DNA of 64,000 nucleotides, taken from the NCBI GenBank assembly GCA_013215295.1, contig JABSOZ010000002.1, forward strand, positions 654,441 to 718,440, read 5' to 3'. This DNA comes from Colwellia sp. GTDB taxonomy: Bacteria > Pseudomonadota > Gammaproteobacteria > Enterobacterales > Alteromonadaceae. The notes under the pieces are model-generated. The model was given only the letters and a program-made list of their open reading frames with translations. It did no database searches and was not told the origin of the DNA. Shown here piece after piece: positions 19,566 through 28,827 of the stretch (position 1 is its first letter; the number at the start of each line of letters is the position of its first letter). The position numbers and the translations under genes were made by a program.

Positions 19566-19698
19566 AATGAGTCGTTAATTTCACTTTATCGTTTATTGAT
19601 TGAAACTAAATAAATATCAATCCTATTGATCTAAAGAACGATTTTACCGCTATGCACAATATTATTTATCAGATAAAAAATATTAACGAAAAAGCATA

Positions 19699-19750
19699 AA
19701 AAAACGCTGCAAATAGATATGATATTTATCTATTTGCAGCGTTTTTTATA
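19699..19750. terminator. Strong bidirectional terminator
   Basis: Near-perfect stem ACGCTGCAAATAGATA / TATCTATTTGCAGCGT with a short AT loop, flanked by an A run on the left and TTTTTTAT on the right. It therefore has a T tract on both strands and separates the forward AraC gene from the reverse-strand small gene that converges on it. Confidence 0.9.
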
Positions 19751-19778
19751 TTTTGAACTTTAAATTTTATTTGAGCGA

Positions 19779-20000
19779 TTAGGCAACTTCATCTATCGCT
19801 AAAATGCGATCACCGACTTTGTTCATAATATTAATTTCACCTTCACATACTGCAATAATCGCCTTACCTCTTTTAAAGGTTTCAGGTATTACTACTCGTC
19901 CTTTTGGACATTGTAAGAATGATTCAATTTTATGTAAAAGTTCAAGGGAAGTATCACTGTAATAAATCACAGTGACTAATTTTTCTTTGTAATCTGTCAT
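19779..20000 (-). CDS. TIGR02922-like small protein
   Basis: A 73-residue cytoplasmic protein with no signal peptide or membrane helix. Its sequence (VTVIYYSDTSLELLHKIESF, then GRVVIPETFKRGKAIIAVCEG, ending in a GDRI segment) matches my memory of TIGR02922, a family seen mainly in Colwellia, Idiomarina and Shewanella. Function unknown. It stands alone, reading toward the shared terminator with the AraC gene. The family name is from memory. Confidence 0.75.
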   Translation of the reverse strand: MTDYKEKLVTVIYYSDTSLELLHKIESFLQCPKGRVVIPETFKRGKAIIAVCEGEINIMNKVGDRILAIDEVA

Positions 20001-20225
20001 GAGTAAGTCTTATTGTTATTTGTGAATGTAAACTCATCAATCCATTGAAAATCTTATGTTATCGTTCGGCTATAACTACCGACAATTTATGAATAACTAA
20101 AGCGATGAAAATTTATACAATGAAGATAACATACTGGATGCTTGAAAACCACTTTGAGACAAAAACAATCAACTTAAATTATAAATGTCTACTTAATACA
20201 GTTTAAAACTTTAGTAAATTTTTAG

Positions 20226-20257
20226 GAAAAAAAAACCCTGAGTATAAAACTCAGGGT
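20226..20257 (-). terminator. Terminator of the nagP transcript
   Basis: Perfect nine-base stem ACCCTGAGT / ACTCAGGGT with a five-base loop. On the reverse strand it is followed by a run of eight or more T. It lies 115 bases beyond the nagP stop. The rest of the 20001-20371 gap shows no gene. Confidence 0.88.
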
Positions 20258-20371
20258 CGATCAAATTAGATCGTTTAACGCACCCTCAACTAGTGAGATC
20301 GGATATCCATACGGATAAATTTGTACCAATGTCTATAAATATTACGTTTAAAAATTGTCCAGAGATTTAAA

Positions 20372-21709
20372 CTACTTCCAGTTTTTTATTTTATGACCTT
20401 TCACCGCATAAAATAGAATAAAACTGTATATCGGGATCATCATCCAATAAGCAGATTGACCATTAATAGATTCAGAAAGAAGACCATAAACTAAAGGTAA
20501 TAACGCTCCACCTGAAATACCCATGATTAATAATGCTGAGCCTTTTGATGTGAACTTACCTAGCCCCTCTAAAGCTAATGGCCAAACTGCAGGCCAAACA
20601 ATCGCATTTGAAAAACCAAGCAAAGCAATAAAGGTAATCGTATTTGGCAATGTAGGTATTCCTGACCAACCCCATAATACTTCAGAGACTGAAATACTGC
20701 TGGTATCGCTAAATACCACGAGTAATGAAAAAATCAAACCGGTTACTGCCGACGCTTTTAAAGCAAATTCTTGAGACATTACACGGGGTATCAATACAAT
20801 GCCTAACGCATAACCTATAAGCATAAATGCCATAGTATAAGAGGTTAATGTTGTTGCATTCGCCACACCTAAATTAGAGGCAAATAACCCGATAGTATCT
20901 CCAGCAATAACCTCAGCACCAACATAAACAAAAATGGTTAATGCCCCTAAAATTAAACTAGGGAATTGCATGATTGACGTTTTATCTTTTCCATTTGCAT
21001 CGTGTGTTGCATCTTGACCTTCTTCATCATGAGCAAGATCTAATTCTGGTAACGATATTTTTTTCATAATACCAGCGAGAAAAATAAAAATAATAGCCAT
21101 ACCAATATATGGATTAACCAAACCACTCGCTAATCCATCAATAGTTTGCAAACGTTCAGCTTCAGGCATTGCAGCTAAACTTGCTGCTGTAACCCCTGAA
21201 AACTCACCAAGGACAATAGCGGTAAAAACGATAGGTACAATAACACCAGCACCTTTGTTCATTAAGCCCATAAACATTATACGAACGGCGGCACTTTCTA
21301 TTGGCCCGATTTTGACAACATAAGGGTTTGCAGCTGTTTGCAATAACGTTAAACCACTGCCAATAACGAATTGGGCGATTAAGAACAACCAAAAAAGTTT
21401 TGATTGGGCTGCAGGGATATAGATCAAGAAACCTACAACGAGTACTAATAACCCAACAACGATGCCATTTTTGTAGCCTATTTTTTCTAACAGACTAGCG
21501 GAAGGCAATGCGACAAGTGTAAAAGCAAAATAAAAGGTAACGGCAATTAATAGAGCTTCAGTTTCTGTAAGCTGTAATACCATTTGCAAATAAGGGACTA
21601 ATGCACCATTTTGCCAAGTAACAAAACCAAAAATAAAAAATAATGCACCTATTATCGCAAGTGGCCCCAAGTTACTTTTAGCTTTTTCGATTATCATTGT
21701 TGTTTCCAT
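20372..21709 (-). CDS. nagP: GlcNAc permease NagP (MFS, FucP-like)
   Basis: A 12-helix major facilitator of the FucP/NagP group that probably takes up N-acetylglucosamine across the inner membrane with protons. The N-terminal phrase FIFGFVTWQNGALVPYL, LQTAANPYVV and the later FSNAIVWPAVWPLAL are hallmarks of the group. Length 445 residues is normal. Substrate is inferred from the neighbours nagA and an amino-sugar kinase on the same strand. The gap to nagA is 148 bases and contains no palindrome of the type seen upstream of the kinase, so it is probably read from that upstream promoter. Family members also carry fucose, glucose or galactose. Confidence 0.88.
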   Translation of the reverse strand: METTMIIEKAKSNLGPLAIIGALFFIFGFVTWQNGALVPYLQMVLQLTETEALLIAVTFYFAFTLVALPSASLLEKIGYKNGIVVGLLVLVVGFLIYIPAAQSKLFWLFLIAQFVIGSGLTLLQTAANPYVVKIGPIESAAVRIMFMGLMNKGAGVIVPIVFTAIVLGEFSGVTAASLAAMPEAERLQTIDGLASGLVNPYIGMAIIFIFLAGIMKKISLPELDLAHDEEGQDATHDANGKDKTSIMQFPSLILGALTIFVYVGAEVIAGDTIGLFASNLGVANATTLTSYTMAFMLIGYALGIVLIPRVMSQEFALKASAVTGLIFSLLVVFSDTSSISVSEVLWGWSGIPTLPNTITFIALLGFSNAIVWPAVWPLALEGLGKFTSKGSALLIMGISGGALLPLVYGLLSESINGQSAYWMMIPIYSFILFYAVKGHKIKNWK

Positions 21710-21857
21710 ATATTCCTCATTATTTATTTATTATTATTTTGTGGTTTATAAAATTCGGATTACAAGTCACGTAAAACGAAGCGCTCTTATTTTTCTCTAA
21801 TTCATATCACTGTAAACTGAAAAACCATCACCATATACTTCAATAATGACGAACAAG

Positions 21858-22997
21858 TTAAACAACTCTCTTATAAACAGCTTGCCCGGCAATCCAAGTA
21901 GACTTTACTTTAAATTGATCGTCTAGCTCAACAAAATCAGCTTGGCTTCCGATGATTAAACACCCTCGAATATCACTTTGGTTAATATAGTTTGCAGGAT
22001 ATTTTGAGGCCATTCTGATGGCTTCATCTAAAGGTAACTTTAACCCAAAATGTGCATTCTCGACTGCTGTCGCCATATCTAACACGGAACCAGCTAACTC
22101 TCCTGTTGTAGAGGTTAACTTGCCATTTTCTAACCGTACTTTTTTACCCACCAAGTCAAATTCAATATCATTGGTACCAACGGGTGGCATTGAGTCTGTT
22201 ACTAAGAAAATTGATCCTGCAGGTTTTGCTTTAAGTGCTAATTTACAGCTGTCATAGTCAACATGATGTCCATCAACAATAAGTCCACAGCTTGCTTGAT
22301 CATTTAAAAGTGCACAACCGGTAACACCAGGTGCTCTACCTTGTATTGGCGACATCGCATTATACAAATGGGTGAAACCGTCAGCACCCGCATCTAACGC
22401 TTTTTGTGCTGTTTTAAAATCTGCATTGCTATGTCCTAAACACACCTTAATACCTAAAGAAACCATACGAGTAATATCTTCAGCATTGACAGTTTCAGGG
22501 GCAAGAGTTACTAATATTTGACCAATATCTTTACGCGCTAATACTTTCCACTCTTGTGATGAAATCGGACGGATATGCTCTTCAATATGCGCGCCTTTTT
22601 TGGCCACCGACAAATGAGGGCCTTCAAAGTGAATACCAATAATACCGGGCACTTTTTTGGTAATAGCTTCAGCCATTGCGTCTGCAGCCTGTTCCATTAC
22701 CGCCATTTTATCAGTAATAAGGGTTGGTAGCATTGCCGTAGTGCCAAATTTTGAATGAGCTGAAATGATCGTTTGAATATTTTTCAATGACGGTGAATCG
22801 TTAAATAATACACCACCGCCACCATTCACTTGTAAGTCAATAAAACCAGGAACAACTAATCCTTCAAGCACATCATCAATTTGAGATGTATCACTATCGA
22901 GTGCTATGATTTTTCCATCACTGATAGTTAATACTTGATCATCAATATAATTTTGACCATCAAATAACTTTTTCACGTGAAGACGAAATATTGTCAT
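21858..22997 (-). CDS. nagA: N-acetylglucosamine-6-phosphate deacetylase
   Basis: Cytoplasmic amidohydrolase that converts GlcNAc-6-P to GlcN-6-P plus acetate. Key features are in order: FIDLQVNGGGG near 52-62 (the single-metal variant of the HxH site), metal-ligand Glu125 in HFEGPHLS, His189 in CLGHSNAD, His210 in THLYNAMSP, and catalytic Asp268 in LVTDSMPP. Length 379 residues is typical. It lies between the kinase (72 bases upstream) and nagP, forming kinase-nagA-nagP. The next enzyme, NagB deaminase, is absent from the window. Confidence 0.95.
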   Translation of the reverse strand: MTIFRLHVKKLFDGQNYIDDQVLTISDGKIIALDSDTSQIDDVLEGLVVPGFIDLQVNGGGGVLFNDSPSLKNIQTIISAHSKFGTTAMLPTLITDKMAVMEQAADAMAEAITKKVPGIIGIHFEGPHLSVAKKGAHIEEHIRPISSQEWKVLARKDIGQILVTLAPETVNAEDITRMVSLGIKVCLGHSNADFKTAQKALDAGADGFTHLYNAMSPIQGRAPGVTGCALLNDQASCGLIVDGHHVDYDSCKLALKAKPAGSIFLVTDSMPPVGTNDIEFDLVGKKVRLENGKLTSTTGELAGSVLDMATAVENAHFGLKLPLDEAIRMASKYPANYINQSDIRGCLIIGSQADFVELDDQFKVKSTWIAGQAVYKRVV

Positions 22998-23069
22998 AGC
23001 GATTACTGTTCCTAAAATGGCTTCAATTACTTAACGATTAATACGTTGATATTCATGACTAATAACTAA

Positions 23070-23963
23070 TTATAATAAGGCAACTTGCTGTCTAGCAAAA
23101 ATAACTGAACCAATTTCTGGAGGATGTATAGGTTCAATAAGTTGCTCTTGAATATCTTTATCTAACCAAGGTTTTATTCTTGACGTTAACCCACCAATTA
23201 ATGCAATATTAGGAGGATTTTGTTTTAACAATTGCTTAGCCACATGGCTGATGTATCCAGCACCTTCACGCACAATATCTAATGCCAGCTCATCACCTTC
23301 TTCGGCTGAATCGAAAACCAAATTCGCCATTCGAGCGTAAAATGCTGCAGGCTTACCAGCAATTACTTCAACTAATTCAACATCATCTTTTACATCTAAC
23401 AATGCTAAAACTTTGTCGTTGATTAAAGAAGGTGGAATAAGTCCGTCTAATGACAACAATGCTTGTTTAGCTGCTTGTAAGCCAAACCATGCTCCACTGC
23501 CTTTATCGCCATGAGGAAAACCATGTGCTCCAACAATATATGGATGGCCATCAACAAATGAAAAGCCACATGAACCCGTTCCAGTGATCATTACAGCTCC
23601 GTCTTTACCGTCATGAGCCCCAATACAGGCAATGAGTAAATCAGTCGCAAGATACATAGTTTTGAATGGGTGTTTCCATTTCGATATTTTCTCAAACAAC
23701 ACAGGTAAATTAACGCCAGCAAGACCAACACCAGCGACAATATTACCTAATTCACTTTCATCGATTCCAGCATCTTTAAGCGATAATTTAGCAGATTCAA
23801 CAATTGAGTTAATTGCTTGTTCATATCCATGTAGCGGGTTAGCAGGACCAGCGATGCCAGTACCTAGTATTTGGTTATCGCCTGACATGACGATAGCCTT
23901 GCACTTACTGCCACCACCATCTATACCTAGGAATATTTCGTTATTGTCACTGCTGCACAGCAT
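23070..23963 (-). CDS. nagK: BadF-type N-acetylglucosamine/glucosamine kinase
   Basis: ATP-dependent sugar kinase of the BadF/BadG ATPase group. It starts with the phosphate-binding loop FLGIDGGGSKCKAIV; ATDLLIACIGAHDGK and MITGTGSCGFSF form the second ATP and sugar-site loops, and IALIGGLTSRIKPWL is the C-terminal adenosine motif. Length 297 is normal. Context with nagA and nagP argues for GlcNAc phosphorylation to GlcNAc-6-P; glucosamine kinases (GspK type) have the same fold, so the exact substrate is inferred. A LacI-type palindrome lies 94 bases upstream. Confidence 0.88.
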   Translation of the reverse strand: MLCSSDNNEIFLGIDGGGSKCKAIVMSGDNQILGTGIAGPANPLHGYEQAINSIVESAKLSLKDAGIDESELGNIVAGVGLAGVNLPVLFEKISKWKHPFKTMYLATDLLIACIGAHDGKDGAVMITGTGSCGFSFVDGHPYIVGAHGFPHGDKGSGAWFGLQAAKQALLSLDGLIPPSLINDKVLALLDVKDDVELVEVIAGKPAAFYARMANLVFDSAEEGDELALDIVREGAGYISHVAKQLLKQNPPNIALIGGLTSRIKPWLDKDIQEQLIEPIHPPEIGSVIFARQQVALL

Positions 23964-24056
23964 GTAGACCTCATGTCTTTATATTTATTATTTTAGTAAC
24001 TTGGCATTGATTTACATTTGGTTACTAAAATGTAATCTGATTTCATCTTAACCATA

Positions 24057-24074
24057 AATGACAGCGTTGTCATT
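24057..24074. promoter_or_regulatory. NagR-like operator upstream of nagK
   Basis: Near-perfect palindrome AATGACAGCGTTGTCATT, 94 bases before the nagK start and beyond the hexosaminidase stop. It shares its core with palindromes at 33250, 33274 and 35357. It probably binds the LacI-family protein encoded at 35523 and controls nagK-nagA-nagP. Confidence 0.82.
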
Positions 24075-24184
24075 TAATTTTTCAGGAAAAATGAATTAAT
24101 TTTATTTGAGTCCTTCAAATAAAAAAATAACAGACTGATTTTGCGAGATATTCCACATAACCAGCCTAAGAATTAAAGGGTAAC

Positions 24185-26884
24185 TTAGTCGCTTTTAACG
24201 GCTACAGAACGGCCTTTTCGCTGTCCATCAAAGCTAATACTGCGAACTTTTACTTCGCCTTTCACGGCAACTGGCGCTGAATAACGTGTCCAATTACCTC
24301 CGTGTTCTTTATATTCAATAACAACACCAGGAAAGGCAATATTAGTATGTAGCTTGCCATTTTTTACAATGGCACCAACAGTAGGTAAACGATAAAAAAT
24401 GTTATCGTTCTCCAGTTTCGCTAACGCTTTTTGACCAATCGCATTAGCAAATATTTTCCATTGTTGATCTCGTTGTGCTCTTTTATCAGGTGTAAAAGCA
24501 TCTGTCTCTTTACTATACTTAGCGCCTTGATAATTATACGGAACAGCCCAATCGGCTAAATGCCATGAACGCTCAGCTAAAGCAAAAAGTCGTGGAAATA
24601 ATTTATATTGAGCAGTATTGTCGGTGCGAGTATTTTCACTCCACAACTGCCCTTGAATTCCGACAAAACGCTTACCTAGTTTCATTGGTGTCTTGGTATC
24701 ATCAGCTTCATAAGCGTTGTCTTCGCGATCTAACCAAAACTCAGCATGAATAGGTAAATTGTCAGGTATAAACTGGAATATCTTTTCAGTATTTGTATGA
24801 CGAGATGCCCAATAGTAACCATGCTCTTTTGGATCCGCTTCATAGGGAAAATCAAAATACAGTACATCAGGAGATGACAATACAACTTGCCAGTCTCTAT
24901 TAACTAATTGATGTGTTTTATTGTGCCCACCCCAAAATAAAGTATCCCAAGCGTTTGATTGCACAATTGCCGGCATATTTTCCTTGCGAGTATGCTCTAA
25001 ACCATCGCTCCAACCTGCGGTTTCTATGTCTAAATCAGATAAAATACCAGCAACGCGTTCGATAAAATAAGCACCAAGATCACTCATTTTTTCCACACCT
25101 TTATCATTATTAGCAATAAAGTCTATGCAAGCTTGAGACTCTATCCAAGCACCTGCTGTTTCATCTGCCCCGATATGATAACGCGTTAGTGGTTGACCCG
25201 CATCAGCATGCATTTTTTTAACTTGTGTCATCACTTCCGTGACAAAATCGTAAGAAGATTCTAAACAAACGTTGATGGTATTATCGTTATAAAATTGTAC
25301 TGATGAATATACAGTTGGATCATTAGCATCATATAAATTGAACTGCTTAGCTTTATCGTCTTGTTCAGCTATCGCGTATTTTTTGGTGCGTGCTGCCATC
25401 GCTTTTATCGCAGCACGAGAATGACCAGGCATGTCTAAAGATGGGATCACTTGCATGTGACGAGCTGTTGCCGCCTTCAGAATTTCTTGATAATCAGCAA
25501 CAGAATAGTAGCCATTCACTTCGCTTTTCGGATCAACGCCAGCACCTAATTGAGGAGATAAACAGTTTTGATCGTCTAAATCAAAACAACGTGTACTACT
25601 GATTTCGGTTAATTCTGGTAATGAAGGGATCTCTAAGCGCCATCCTTCATCATCACCTAAGTGTAAATGTAGCTTGTTAAGTTTATAGGCTGCCATTTGA
25701 TCAAGTAGCGTTAAAATGAAGTCTTTATCGTGAAAGTTTCGGGCAACATCAATCAACAAGCCACGAAATTCATAATGAGGTTCATCAGTCGCCGTTAACA
25801 ATGGAACGTGAGCTGAACCTAAGGTGATCAAACTAGATATTGACTGCAAGCCGTTAAAAACACCTGCTCCGTCAACACCTATCACTTTAATACCTGTATC
25901 AGTAATCGTTAATTGGTAGCTACCAATCATCTTCATATTGTTTTTAATAATGCTTAAGGTAACTGGTTTACCGTTCGTATTATTATTAATACCCAATGAA
26001 GCTAATCGAGAGATTGCCGCCATTACATCAGTTTTTGCTACATTACCAAAATCAATGTTTATACCTAAAGTGAGATCAAGTTGAATATTGTTCTCATCAT
26101 AGCTGACATGCTTAGGTGTTGGAATAATCACCTTACTCACATCAAGCTTATTATCGCCTAACTTGGCATTTCTTTCGTATAAACTTGCCGCATCAAGCCA
26201 TTGAGTTGAGTCACCTGCCGAACGTTTGAACTGTTGTTCATAGTCAGTGAATGGCACAACATACGGGAGAACTTCTAACCCCGTTTCACTATCTATATAT
26301 GGCTTTGTACTTTCAATAACACGAGGCTGTATGTTATTAGCACTGACAATATAATTAGGCAGCGCATCACTTTCAGACAGCGACCAAAACATTGCTCTAA
26401 ACATCAGTGTTTTAGTCTCACCTGCAGTAAAGCCCTTGAAAGTATCTTTCAATGAAATCTTATGTAAATCACCGTTCACATGTTCAACTGAAAACTCTTC
26501 ACTCTCAAATGACTGTATAGGCGAGATTTGACTGAAATGAATACTCCATTCGTTGCTATTTATCACTTGAGAGGCTGTAAAGCTAAGCTGAACTGCAAAA
26601 CACATTCCGTCGGCTTTGCTTTTATCACACTTATCTGTAGGTATATTCGTCAGTACTTTGTACTTAACACCAAGCGTTTCAGCGATAACATCAACATCTT
26701 GCTTATTTGCTTGATGTAAGATCAGCTCATCAATCGATTTTTTTTCATTGTTACTCATACTTACATCATTATTACTCGCTTGTTCACACCCGGTAATAAT
26801 AAAACTGATCGCTACACAGCAAATAAGTGCAAAATTCCCTGAAAATTTGCTCATAGACAAAGTAAGAGTGTTTCTTTCATTCAT
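24185..26884 (-). CDS. GH20 beta-N-acetylhexosaminidase lipoprotein
   Basis: Glycoside hydrolase family 20 enzyme that removes terminal GlcNAc from chitooligosaccharides. A lipoprotein signal ends in FIITGC (Cys33), so it is anchored in the periplasm or outer membrane. A CHB/HEX N-terminal carbohydrate-binding domain follows (about 60-190), then the GH20b domain, and the catalytic barrel from about 370, which opens with YEFRGLLIDVARNFH. The catalytic Asp-Glu pair lies in HIGADE (about 568-573). A C-terminal beta domain ends the protein. AAGGAA precedes the ATG at 26884. It is upstream of the nagK operon on the same strand, 253 bases after the ASPIC gene. Confidence 0.94.
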   Translation of the reverse strand: MNERNTLTLSMSKFSGNFALICCVAISFIITGCEQASNNDVSMSNNEKKSIDELILHQANKQDVDVIAETLGVKYKVLTNIPTDKCDKSKADGMCFAVQLSFTASQVINSNEWSIHFSQISPIQSFESEEFSVEHVNGDLHKISLKDTFKGFTAGETKTLMFRAMFWSLSESDALPNYIVSANNIQPRVIESTKPYIDSETGLEVLPYVVPFTDYEQQFKRSAGDSTQWLDAASLYERNAKLGDNKLDVSKVIIPTPKHVSYDENNIQLDLTLGINIDFGNVAKTDVMAAISRLASLGINNNTNGKPVTLSIIKNNMKMIGSYQLTITDTGIKVIGVDGAGVFNGLQSISSLITLGSAHVPLLTATDEPHYEFRGLLIDVARNFHDKDFILTLLDQMAAYKLNKLHLHLGDDEGWRLEIPSLPELTEISSTRCFDLDDQNCLSPQLGAGVDPKSEVNGYYSVADYQEILKAATARHMQVIPSLDMPGHSRAAIKAMAARTKKYAIAEQDDKAKQFNLYDANDPTVYSSVQFYNDNTINVCLESSYDFVTEVMTQVKKMHADAGQPLTRYHIGADETAGAWIESQACIDFIANNDKGVEKMSDLGAYFIERVAGILSDLDIETAGWSDGLEHTRKENMPAIVQSNAWDTLFWGGHNKTHQLVNRDWQVVLSSPDVLYFDFPYEADPKEHGYYWASRHTNTEKIFQFIPDNLPIHAEFWLDREDNAYEADDTKTPMKLGKRFVGIQGQLWSENTRTDNTAQYKLFPRLFALAERSWHLADWAVPYNYQGAKYSKETDAFTPDKRAQRDQQWKIFANAIGQKALAKLENDNIFYRLPTVGAIVKNGKLHTNIAFPGVVIEYKEHGGNWTRYSAPVAVKGEVKVRSISFDGQRKGRSVAVKSD

Positions 26885-27136
26885 TATTCTATTCCTTCGA
26901 ACTTAAATGTATTAACGCTGAAACGGCAACAACGTATTGGCTAAAAATCTTTAAACAACTTAATAAAAAACAAGGTAATACTAAAAACAATGATACTTCT
27001 TCACGATATAACCTCAGTCATATAAAGAAAAGGAGTCATAATAAAGCGGGCTTTTAGGTTAGTTACTATTTATTAATAGTCAAAACTCACTATCAATAAT
27101 CCAACCCAAGGAGTAATAATAAAACTACATCTCCTC

Positions 27137-28792
27137 TTATTCTTGAAAAGTAATAAGTTGATCCACCGTAACCTGCTTAAATTCACTCACCGTGCTATTT
27201 GGCCAAGTAATAACAATATCAACCGGTTCATTGTTCTCTGCAAAACCAAAGTGTGCTTCCACTGCATTCATTGAAACAAAATTGGTATCGGTTCTAAGTT
27301 CTTTTGTTTGCACCAAACCTGTCGATGATGTGACTTGTATTTTTGCACCTAATGCTTGGCTATTAGGATACTGTCCTTTAAGTTGAATAATTAAGTAGTG
27401 ATGCCCTTCGGTAAGATCATTGCGGAAGTAGGTAGCCGTCGAATCGTTATTTGAAGTAATAATATCTATATCACCGTCTCTATCAATATCATTACAACTG
27501 ATGCCGCGCCCTTGTTTAGCTTCATTCACTTTTACTGCTGCGGCTGATTCTACAAAAGTACCATCACTTTGTTGTAAATAAAGGCGAGAAATGTCATCTT
27601 TATATTGAGTAAAATCTACACCCGACTGTCCCCAGCCGTTAACATGAAAAATATCATTAAGACCATCGTTATTAAAGTCAGCAATGCAAGCCGCCCATGC
27701 CCAACCACCATCATCAACTTCTTTCGCTAAGGCGGTATTTTTAAAATTTCCTTCTCCATCATTTATATATAAACGATTTCCGGTATAACTCGCGGACAGG
27801 TTTATTGCTTGACTGCTATTATCTTTTTTATGAATACTGGTTACATACCAGTCCATATCGCCATCATTATCAATATCACCTACCGCAGATCCCATACCAA
27901 ATTGGTCGTTAATACTTTCAACATTTGTGCGGGTAAATTTATTACCATCATTCCTTAGCACTTTGGATTTACCAAAGTCTGATACGAGTAGTAAATCGAT
28001 ATCGCCATCGTTATCAATATCACTTAAACTTGGAACAAAAGAGGTATCAAGGGCTTGATCAAGGTAAAGCTCATTCATACCCCACTCAGTACTGACATCA
28101 ACGAACTTAATCACACCATTTTCGCTGTCATTACGCCAAACAATTTCCAAACTTTTATCGGCGTTGAACGGATTTCCCCAGTGACTTATAAACATATCCA
28201 AGTCGCCATCATTATCAATATCCCCGAAAGTGGTAGAAACTGAATTAGCCGCCTTAATAATGACACCAGCACTGATGGTTATATCGGTAAATGTGCCATC
28301 TTTATTATTATGAAATAAATAATAGGGATCATTATCAACAGCGCCCACAAATAGGTCTAACCAACCATCACCATCAATGTCAGCAAAGGTAGGACCCGAG
28401 CTTCTCACTCCAGGAATAGTAACGCCTGCTTCACTTGCTGTTTCAGTAAAGGTGCCATCGCCTTGATTTTGATAAAGATAATTATCGCCATCATTTCCCG
28501 ACACAAAATACAAATCTAAATCGCCATCATTATCGTAATCAGCAACGGCAACACCTGCAGAGTACATCATGGGCATACTTAAATATTGTCTAACATCATG
28601 GCCATGAACAGCATTAAGGTTGGATGCATTAGTTTGATTTGAAAATGTTAATATCGCCTTTTCAACGCTAGGGGGAACTACCGGCGTTGGTATAACAACC
28701 TCATTCTTAACCGCATCACTGCCACCGCCTCCACATGCAGAAATTCCAAAGAGAATAAAAGCCAGTACTAAACATTGTGTTAAATTTTTCAT
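27137..28792 (-). CDS. FG-GAP/ASPIC-UnbV repeat lipoprotein
   Basis: A 551-residue exported lipoprotein with lipobox GISAC and a Gly-rich linker. Seven or so FG-GAP/VCBS repeats follow, each with a calcium-binding loop of the DxDxDGDxD kind (ADYDNDGDLDLYFVSG, FADIDGDGWLDLFVGA, GDIDNDGDMDWYVTS and others), forming a propeller. The C-terminal 90 residues match the ASPIC/UnbV domain (GAKIQVTSSTGLVQTKEL, then VDIVITWPNS). Function unknown; such proteins bind surface glycans or accompany TonB receptors. Thirty-five bases separate it from the halogenase-like gene, so it is co-transcribed with the TonB receptor set. Confidence 0.88.
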   Translation of the reverse strand: MKNLTQCLVLAFILFGISACGGGGSDAVKNEVVIPTPVVPPSVEKAILTFSNQTNASNLNAVHGHDVRQYLSMPMMYSAGVAVADYDNDGDLDLYFVSGNDGDNYLYQNQGDGTFTETASEAGVTIPGVRSSGPTFADIDGDGWLDLFVGAVDNDPYYLFHNNKDGTFTDITISAGVIIKAANSVSTTFGDIDNDGDLDMFISHWGNPFNADKSLEIVWRNDSENGVIKFVDVSTEWGMNELYLDQALDTSFVPSLSDIDNDGDIDLLLVSDFGKSKVLRNDGNKFTRTNVESINDQFGMGSAVGDIDNDGDMDWYVTSIHKKDNSSQAINLSASYTGNRLYINDGEGNFKNTALAKEVDDGGWAWAACIADFNNDGLNDIFHVNGWGQSGVDFTQYKDDISRLYLQQSDGTFVESAAAVKVNEAKQGRGISCNDIDRDGDIDIITSNNDSTATYFRNDLTEGHHYLIIQLKGQYPNSQALGAKIQVTSSTGLVQTKELRTDTNFVSMNAVEAHFGFAENNEPVDIVITWPNSTVSEFKQVTVDQLITFQE

Positions 28793-28827
28793 TTTCTACC
28801 TATAAACTCAGCAATTATTAGCTGATG

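Noticed and set aside
27063..27082. ACTATT / AATAGT hairpin between the ASPIC and GH20 genes
   Set aside because: Very short AT-only stem with no T run; expected by chance in DNA of this composition.
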